Below, piece by piece: positions 58,739-64,000 of a stretch of DNA of 64,000 bases. The DNA is taken from the NCBI RefSeq assembly GCF_024320785.1, contig NZ_JANDBC010000001.1, positions 1,308,001 through 1,372,000 of the forward strand, written 5' to 3'. The DNA comes from Gracilimonas sediminicola (GTDB taxonomy: Bacteria > Bacteroidota > Rhodothermia > Balneolales > Balneolaceae). The notes beneath the pieces were generated by a model. The model did not search any database. It was not told the origin of the DNA and worked only from the letters and a program-made list of their open reading frames with translations. The first letter of the stretch is position 1. Every line of letters starts with the position of its first letter. A program made the translations under genes and the position numbers.

Positions 58739-60100
58739 TTAATTCGCATAATACTCTTCGATCTCAGCCAGCTTTTTATCGATCATCTCCCTGGAATACC
58801 ATTTGCCCTGAACCATCACACCGGAGTGATTTTTAATAGCCGATAAATCCTGCAGTGGATTTTCATTGAGTAAGATCAAGTCTGCTCTTTGACCTTCAGC
58901 TACGACTCCAAAATCATCCCATTCAGCGAAATACTCCCCCACATTTTTGGTTCCGGTTTCTATGATTTCATAGTTGGTCATATTGGCTTCTTGCATGAGC
59001 GGAAGTTCGCGATGGATAGAAAAGCCCGGCACGCTGAATAACTGCGGTGCGTCTGTACCCATCAGGATTTTTACGTCCGCTTCGTTCATTTCCTCCAGCA
59101 GCTTTCTGCGCAGTTCAGCTTGTGCCTCCGGGTTTCCGGTTGAATAGCTGCTTCCCGGATTCTCCGCAAAATTGAAGTAGTTCTGCTTCACGGCATCAGG
59201 GATATATTTCAGCTCATCATACTGCTTCATCGCATCGTAATCTGCTGCCCCGATGATGGTTTCCCAAAGCGCCTGTGTCGGCACCATCCAAACGCCGGCT
59301 TCTTTCGTCATCTGAATAATCTCTGCCATTCGCTGATCCCGCTCCTGCTCCTCAAAAGCATTCAGGTAGGCTACGTATCCGTCAATATGATCCATGGTAA
59401 GCTGCCCCATTTCTATGGCATGAACAATACCCACCTCTTGCGGCACATGTCCTCCAAAATGAATCCCGATTTCATTCGCAGTTTCAGCCATCGCATCATA
59501 TTCCGGGCGGGTTAATCCGGGGTGAACTTTCAACAAATCCCACCCTTCTTCTTTTTGCTGCTTTACTCTTTCTCTGGCTTGAGCCGGAGATGAAACAGTA
59601 TTGCCGTTAAAACTAGGTCCGGCCAGATATAAATTCGGGCCTATCAGCTCGCCGTTATTCACTTTGTCTTTGAGCTTAAGCTGATTGGGATAACCCAGCA
59701 TTCCGCGAACGGTTGTTATACCGGCCGACACATACAGGAAGAGCGTATGTTCTACATATTCATCATTAAAATAAGATGGAGCCGTTGGACCCGGATCGGT
59801 TGGCGGAACATGACCGTGCATTTCAGCCAAACCGGGCATCAGGTATTTCCCTTCAGAATCAATCACATGAGCATCCTCGGGAATTTTCACTTCATCGGCA
59901 GGACCAACCCTTACAATTCGGTCTTCTTCGGTAATAACGGTGTAGTTTTCCCACACTCCTTCAGATTCCATTGAAATAACATGAACATTGGTAAAAGCAT
60001 AAGGAGCGTGATGCGATTGCGGGCTAATGGACTGACCGGCATCAAAATAAACGGCAAAAACGAATAAAGGCAGGCACAGGAGAGGCAGTATTTTTTTCAT
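58739..60100 (-). CDS. Amidohydrolase, imidazolonepropionase-like, exported
   Basis: 453 aa with a signal peptide (MKKILPLLCLPLFVFAVYF). All ligands present: HxH in LAEMHGHVPPTDPG, His in GGHVPQEVG and TMDHIDGYV, Asp in ILMGTDAPQLFSVPG. Resembles the exported prolidase/imidazolonepropionase-like group that cuts cyclic or proline-containing substrates. Same strand as the two amidohydrolases downstream but separated from them by the 356-bp repeat region, so a separate transcript is likely. Confidence 0.92.
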   Translation of the reverse strand: MKKILPLLCLPLFVFAVYFDAGQSISPQSHHAPYAFTNVHVISMESEGVWENYTVITEEDRIVRVGPADEVKIPEDAHVIDSEGKYLMPGLAEMHGHVPPTDPGPTAPSYFNDEYVEHTLFLYVSAGITTVRGMLGYPNQLKLKDKVNNGELIGPNLYLAGPSFNGNTVSSPAQARERVKQQKEEGWDLLKVHPGLTRPEYDAMAETANEIGIHFGGHVPQEVGIVHAIEMGQLTMDHIDGYVAYLNAFEEQERDQRMAEIIQMTKEAGVWMVPTQALWETIIGAADYDAMKQYDELKYIPDAVKQNYFNFAENPGSSYSTGNPEAQAELRRKLLEEMNEADVKILMGTDAPQLFSVPGFSIHRELPLMQEANMTNYEIIETGTKNVGEYFAEWDDFGVVAEGQRADLILLNENPLQDLSAIKNHSGVMVQGKWYSREMIDKKLAEIEEYYAN

Positions 60101-60247
60101 AATCAGTTTATGAATTACAGGATGCCTTAATTAAATAGAATGTATGGATATAAACCAACTGATTTTATCTTTATTTAGATACTAAAACGTATTAGACATT
60201 ATTTGCTTATAATAGTCTTAAGGGTGCATTAGCTAAACCATAAAACC

Positions 60248-62656
60248 ATGGTTTTTAAACCACTTTTTTTAAAACTGGCTATACGTAATATTCGAAAATT
60301 TTGGGGTATTACCGTTATCAATGTTTTGGGGTTAATTATTGGCCTGACTTGTACAACATTGATTTTTATTTTTGTGTATGATGAGTATTCTTTTGACCGC
60401 TTCCACGAAAACAAAAACAAAATCTATCGCCTGGGTTGGAATATTAAAACTCCTTCCGAAACAACGTATCTGGCACCCACTCCGGGACCACTCGGACCTG
60501 CACTAATTAATGACTTTCCACAGATTGAAAAAATGGTCCGGTTCACTCCGGCCAGACTTAACATAACCTTTAGAAACAATAGCTTTGGCAATTTAAAGTC
60601 ATTCAGCACCGATCCCGATGTTTTTGAAATCTTCAGTTTTGACCTAATAATGGGGAGTCAGAGTCAGGTGCTAAGCAATCCTTCAAGTATTGTTTTATCA
60701 GAAGAGGTAGCCCAAAGAATTTTTGGGAATGAGAACCCCATTGGGAAACGGCTTGAGTTAGCTGATTTAACAAATGAACTAACGGTTACAGGAGTTTTCA
60801 AAAATCTGCCGCGCAATTCTCACATTCAGTTTGATGCACTTACTTCGATGGATGTTCATTATGAATTAAGCGGCTGGGATGACGGCACTGATTGGTACAC
60901 CAGCATATATTATACCTATCTCCAGTTAGCCGATCCAAGCTTTGCCGATGAACTCGAGCAACAACTCCCTTTCTTAATCAATCGATATATAGATAATGAA
61001 GTATCGGTAACTGGTATAGAATACTCCGGCTCCCTCGTTCCTTTATCTCAGTTGTATTTGAATTCAGACCGCAGATATGAAGTCGGCCCTACTTCTGATA
61101 AACGGCTGCTTTTCTTTTTTTCTGTGGCTGGCTTATTTGTCTTATTAATAGCTTGTTTAAATTATATTACTCTGTCAACAGCCCGCTCTATAAAACGATA
61201 TAAGGAAATAGGTATTCACAAAACCCTGGGAGCGGATAAGTCGCAGCTATTCGGACAATTTATTGGTGAGTCAGTGGGCATTATTTTTTTATCACTGTTA
61301 GCTGTTTATGTCTTAACTGTGCTACTGCTGCCTTTAACAAACAGCTTTTCAGGTAAAACAATAGCCCCCTCCTTTTTGTGGTCAGCCGAATTCTTACTCG
61401 CCTTTATTTCCGGGGGTCTGTTAATCGGAATACTTTCAGGTCTGTACCCTGCTTTTGTTCTTTCTAACTTTCAACCCGCCAATATACTTAAAGCGTCTCA
61501 ACCTAAAGGAATAAGCGGAAGCCTGGTCAGGAAAATACTTACGGGTTTTCAGCTCTTTATTTCCTTGTTTCTGATAATAAGTTCCCTTGTCATTTACCAG
61601 CAAACAAATTTCTTGTTATATGGTGAAACCGGCTTCACTAAAAGTGATATGATGGTTGTTGCCATTTCTGAAGATGTATTGGGCTCTCAGGTTGAAAGCT
61701 TTGAACAAGAACTTCTCAATCATCCGGATGTTGTAAAGGCCACCGTTTCTGACCGCTATCCCGGTGAGCAAACCAACCGCACACAAGCCACAATCAGGCT
61801 TGATAATGGAGAAGAGTTAATCTCTAACATGGGTACATATTTTGTTGGATATAATTTCTTTGATACCTACGGAATAGAACTTATTGCAGGAACGCCTTTT
61901 TCCCCGGACCTACGTTCGGATTCATTATTTAACATTATAATAAATAGAAGCAGCCTGCGCCTTCTACAGATTGAGTCCGACCGTCCTGATTTAGCCTTAG
62001 AAAGAATAATAACTGTTTTTGGTACTGATGGATTCGTGCAGGGAGTAACAGAAGATTTTCATTTTCGCCCTTTCACCGAACAGATTGAACCCATCGCTTT
62101 AATACTGCTGCCAGAGGCTTTCAGCTTTATATCTTTGAAATTAAACGCCCAATTTAATGCGGAGACTATAGATGGACTGGAAAAAATCTGGAATAAGTTT
62201 GCCCCGGGTCACGACTTTAATTATTTCTTTTTAGAGGACAAACTTAGCCAAAACTACACTTCTCAGTCTAAGCTCAGACAAGTAATTTTTGCTTTCTCTT
62301 TTTTAGCCATACTTATTTCTTGTTTGGGATTACTGGGACTTACCAGTTTTACCGCAAAGCAGAAATCAAGCGAAATTGCAGTACGAAAGGTGTTGGGAGC
62401 CCGTTATTTTGAAATTATCCAATTGATTTGGAAAGAATTACTCCTTCTCATTTTGTTGGCTTCTGTTTTCGCTATTCCCGTTTCCTGGATCTTTTTAACA
62501 GAGTGGTTAGGTAATTTTGCATACAAAGTGGAACCTGGAGTGGCCCCATATGTATTCGGTGTATTGGTGATTTTAATACTGTCTGTATTAGTAACCAGCT
62601 ATCATTCCCTTAAAGCAGCAATGGTTAACCCAACAGATTATTTAAGGTCGGAATGA
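60248..62656 (+). CDS. FtsX/MacB-type ABC transporter permease
   Basis: 802 aa with the two FtsX-like halves of large Bacteroidota permeases: an N-terminal helix (GITVINVLGLIIGLTCTTLIFIFV), MacB periplasmic core (YSFDRFHENKNKIYRL...IVLSEEVAQRIFGNENPIGKRL), three helices with SIKRYKEIGIHKTLGADKSQLFGQF, and a second set ending EIAVRKVLGARYFEIIQLIWKELL. Such permeases export or pull lipids/peptides with an ATPase, none of which is encoded here. Codons appear AT-rich compared with the neighbours. Its end overlaps the convergent gene by 19 bases. Confidence 0.92.
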   Translation: MVFKPLFLKLAIRNIRKFWGITVINVLGLIIGLTCTTLIFIFVYDEYSFDRFHENKNKIYRLGWNIKTPSETTYLAPTPGPLGPALINDFPQIEKMVRFTPARLNITFRNNSFGNLKSFSTDPDVFEIFSFDLIMGSQSQVLSNPSSIVLSEEVAQRIFGNENPIGKRLELADLTNELTVTGVFKNLPRNSHIQFDALTSMDVHYELSGWDDGTDWYTSIYYTYLQLADPSFADELEQQLPFLINRYIDNEVSVTGIEYSGSLVPLSQLYLNSDRRYEVGPTSDKRLLFFFSVAGLFVLLIACLNYITLSTARSIKRYKEIGIHKTLGADKSQLFGQFIGESVGIIFLSLLAVYVLTVLLLPLTNSFSGKTIAPSFLWSAEFLLAFISGGLLIGILSGLYPAFVLSNFQPANILKASQPKGISGSLVRKILTGFQLFISLFLIISSLVIYQQTNFLLYGETGFTKSDMMVVAISEDVLGSQVESFEQELLNHPDVVKATVSDRYPGEQTNRTQATIRLDNGEELISNMGTYFVGYNFFDTYGIELIAGTPFSPDLRSDSLFNIIINRSSLRLLQIESDRPDLALERIITVFGTDGFVQGVTEDFHFRPFTEQIEPIALILLPEAFSFISLKLNAQFNAETIDGLEKIWNKFAPGHDFNYFFLEDKLSQNYTSQSKLRQVIFAFSFLAILISCLGLLGLTSFTAKQKSSEIAVRKVLGARYFEIIQLIWKELLLLILLASVFAIPVSWIFLTEWLGNFAYKVEPGVAPYVFGVLVILILSVLVTSYHSLKAAMVNPTDYLRSE

Positions 62657-63408
62657 CCTTTCACTTTTTGGCTCCCTTTAAAACCATCTTTTAACGCGTC
62701 CCAAAAAGTGCCTTTATCTTCCTTGATGTCTTCCGGTTTGAGGATCTCCAACTTCAATGCACCGCGGTAGAAAAAATACATGCTGATCGCCATCACGGTA
62801 TGGGCTACATCCAAATGATTGAACCATTTATGAATACCGATTTCGCTGGTATAAAAGAAAGCGGCCAGCGTGGCAAAAATAACAGTGAGGAAGAATATGC
62901 GGCTGCCTTCATTGCGGGTACGCCAGTACACCAGAAAATGAAGTGGGAGCACCACCAGTCCCAAACCATAAGCCGAATGCACCTGTATGAAAAAGAAGTT
63001 TAAGGTGGTAAAAGTGATCACCGCAAATGTGAGCAACTCCACTAAGTTTGCAACCTCCAGAAACTTGCCGAATTTATCATTAATCACGGGCTGAGCATGC
63101 ATAATGGAGGCCCGCTCAATGGCCATCACCGCCAGCATACTGATCAGCCAGCCCGGAAGCTTCCACGACAATCCCACCGCATATTGAAAAGCATGTCCCA
63201 GAATTCCTCCAAGAAACGTAGCAATGGCCATAATCAGGAAGTACCAACGAATGTACTGATGAACTTTTCCTTTTTTATCCAGCTTCGCCAGTTTGTAGAA
63301 TGCATACACACAAACGGAAGTAATCCAAAGATCGGTGAAGGTAACCATCGGCTCCATGATGGTGATATCAAATACTTCAATCGATGGCTGTCCTGAGTCT
63401 GACTGCAT
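62638..63408 (-). CDS. Multi-pass membrane protein of unknown function
   Basis: 256 aa with about seven predicted helices (TFTDLWITSVCVYAFYKLA, WYFLIMAIATFLGGILGHAF, LISMLAVMAI, LVELLTFAVITFTTLNFFFI, LGLVVLPLHFLVYW, IFFLTVIFATLAAFFY, HTVMAISMYFFY). Conserved-looking His in GGILGHAFQY, QVHSAYG, IHKWFNHLD and VAHTVM recall a membrane-bound metal or heme site and may match the DUF6962 group, but I am not sure. The C-terminal tail is charged and cytoplasmic-looking. Starts near the phosphonate gene but on the opposite strand. Confidence 0.75.
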   Translation of the reverse strand: MQSDSGQPSIEVFDITIMEPMVTFTDLWITSVCVYAFYKLAKLDKKGKVHQYIRWYFLIMAIATFLGGILGHAFQYAVGLSWKLPGWLISMLAVMAIERASIMHAQPVINDKFGKFLEVANLVELLTFAVITFTTLNFFFIQVHSAYGLGLVVLPLHFLVYWRTRNEGSRIFFLTVIFATLAAFFYTSEIGIHKWFNHLDVAHTVMAISMYFFYRGALKLEILKPEDIKEDKGTFWDALKDGFKGSQKVKGHSDLK

Positions 63409-63599
63409 GTCTCCCTGTTTTGAATTCGGTTAATCAATCCACTAAAAATAACAGAAATGGAATAATTCCCGAATCTTTAAAAAACTGAAGTCATTTCTGC
63501 CTTTAAATTATCCCGATATTATTCCAAAAGGGACTGCGATTTGATTCATTCTTGCCTTATTTTGGCTTGATCGAATTTTAAATACCAAATCAGCTGTAA

Positions 63600-64000
63600 A
63601 TGAAGCAAGTATATGTAGGGATGGGTACAGATATTATCCATCACGGCCACATAAACATTATTGAAAAGGCAAGAGAGTTAGGGGAAGTGACCGTAGGATT
63701 ATTGTCGGACGAAGCCGTTACCAAATTCAGCCGCATTCCTTTCCTGGAGTATGAAGAACGAAAGCGTATTCTGGAAAATATCAAAGGCGTCAGCAAGGTT
63801 GTTCTCCAAAAAACACTGGACTATGAAGAAAACCTACGAAAGTTAAAGCCTGATTATGTGGTTCATGGAACTGATTGGAAAGTGGGCCCCCAGAAGCACG
63901 TCCGCCAGAAAGTTATCAGCATATTGGACGAGTGGGGAGGCAGGCTGGTGGAGCCGGATTATACCGAGGGGATATCATCATCCGGGCTTCGGGAGGCCTT
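63600..64000 (+). CDS. aepX: PEP mutase with N-terminal cytidylyltransferase domain, truncated by the window
   Basis: 133 codons visible; the frame runs off the right edge. The visible part is a nucleotidyltransferase domain: HxGH motif HHGH in MGTDIIHHGHINIIEKARELGEVTVGLLSD, then YEERKRILENIKGVSKVV, LKPDYVVHGTDWKVGPQ and the ISSS motif (EGISSSGLREA). This exact arrangement is the N-terminal part of phosphoenolpyruvate mutase (AepX/Ppm) proteins, which make phosphonopyruvate, the first step of all phosphonate pathways. The mutase domain (EDKxxxxxS) lies beyond the window, so a lone cytidylyltransferase is not excluded. Start ATG at 63600. Confidence 0.85.
   Translation, partial: MKQVYVGMGTDIIHHGHINIIEKARELGEVTVGLLSDEAVTKFSRIPFLEYEERKRILENIKGVSKVVLQKTLDYEENLRKLKPDYVVHGTDWKVGPQKHVRQKVISILDEWGGRLVEPDYTEGISSSGLREA

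Overview
The window reads as a chromosomal segment of a Gram-negative marine or salt-tolerant bacterium of the Bacteroidota/Balneolota side of the tree, most likely Balneolaceae (inference from gene content; no rRNA gene is present to confirm it). Reasons: a secreted protease with a type IX secretion (T9SS) C-terminal sorting domain (20494-22299), a PorX-like response regulator/PglZ protein (27430-28971), many SAQ/LFAQ-type signal peptides and lipoproteins, a tricorn-like S41 protease, DUF2911 and DUF4143 proteins, a TopA with GRxGPY repeats instead of zinc ribbons, weak Shine-Dalgarno sites and a few TAnnTTTG promoter boxes. I count 56 protein genes, no tRNA or rRNA, no CRISPR array and no complete prophage.

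Layout. 0.1-9.2 kb: tricorn protease, an unknown protein, topA, a peroxiredoxin, and a NUDIX hydrolase whose start codon abuts that of a divergent AMP nucleosidase. 9.3-13.1 kb: secreted proteins (PQQ-propeller lipoprotein, a secreted lipase with an Ig-like tail and its lipoprotein partner). 13.4-17.5 kb: DUF2975/XRE pair, radC, a four-helix-bundle gene bracketed by direct repeats, gamma carbonic anhydrase, hemW. 17.5-19.1 kb: two overlapping HU-family genes, the second encoding HU, an acidic linker, one membrane helix and a LysM-like domain. 19.2-24.2 kb: fumarylacetoacetase, T9SS protease, two RNA-modification enzymes. 24.3-26.8 kb: a DUF4143 ATPase preceded by three 32-bp tandem repeats, a hydrolase, and a cluster of REP-like palindromes. 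26.8-34.6 kb: ComEA-like protein, porX-like gene, tsaE, PnuC-type transporter facing thiamine pyrophosphokinase, NrnA-like phosphoesterase, response regulator, HtrA-like protease.

34.7-45.1 kb: beta-lactamase-fold hydrolase, serA, LprI-like protein, a PIN/RHH toxin-antitoxin pair with a palindromic operator, an amidoligase/glutamine-amidotransferase pair, an ABC-F ATPase, SIMPL and AtuA-C-like proteins. 45.2-53.8 kb: a three-gene overlapping operon (PAQR protein, large metallopeptidase-propeller outer-membrane protein, DUF2911 lipoprotein), an aberrant NRAMP homologue and an M14 peptidase. 53.9-64.0 kb: YdeI-like protein, a REP-associated tyrosine transposase with a hairpin in its own coding sequence, a SnoaL-like protein, three exported amidohydrolases (one lacking its metal ligands), a MacB-type permease, a membrane protein, and at the right edge the start of a cytidylyltransferase-PEP mutase, the entry enzyme of phosphonate biosynthesis.

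The best candidates for new biology are the HU-membrane-LysM protein, the phosphonate gene at the edge, the 32-bp repeats before the ATPase, the REP-like element inside the transposase gene, and the amidoligase pair with its hydrophobic insertion.
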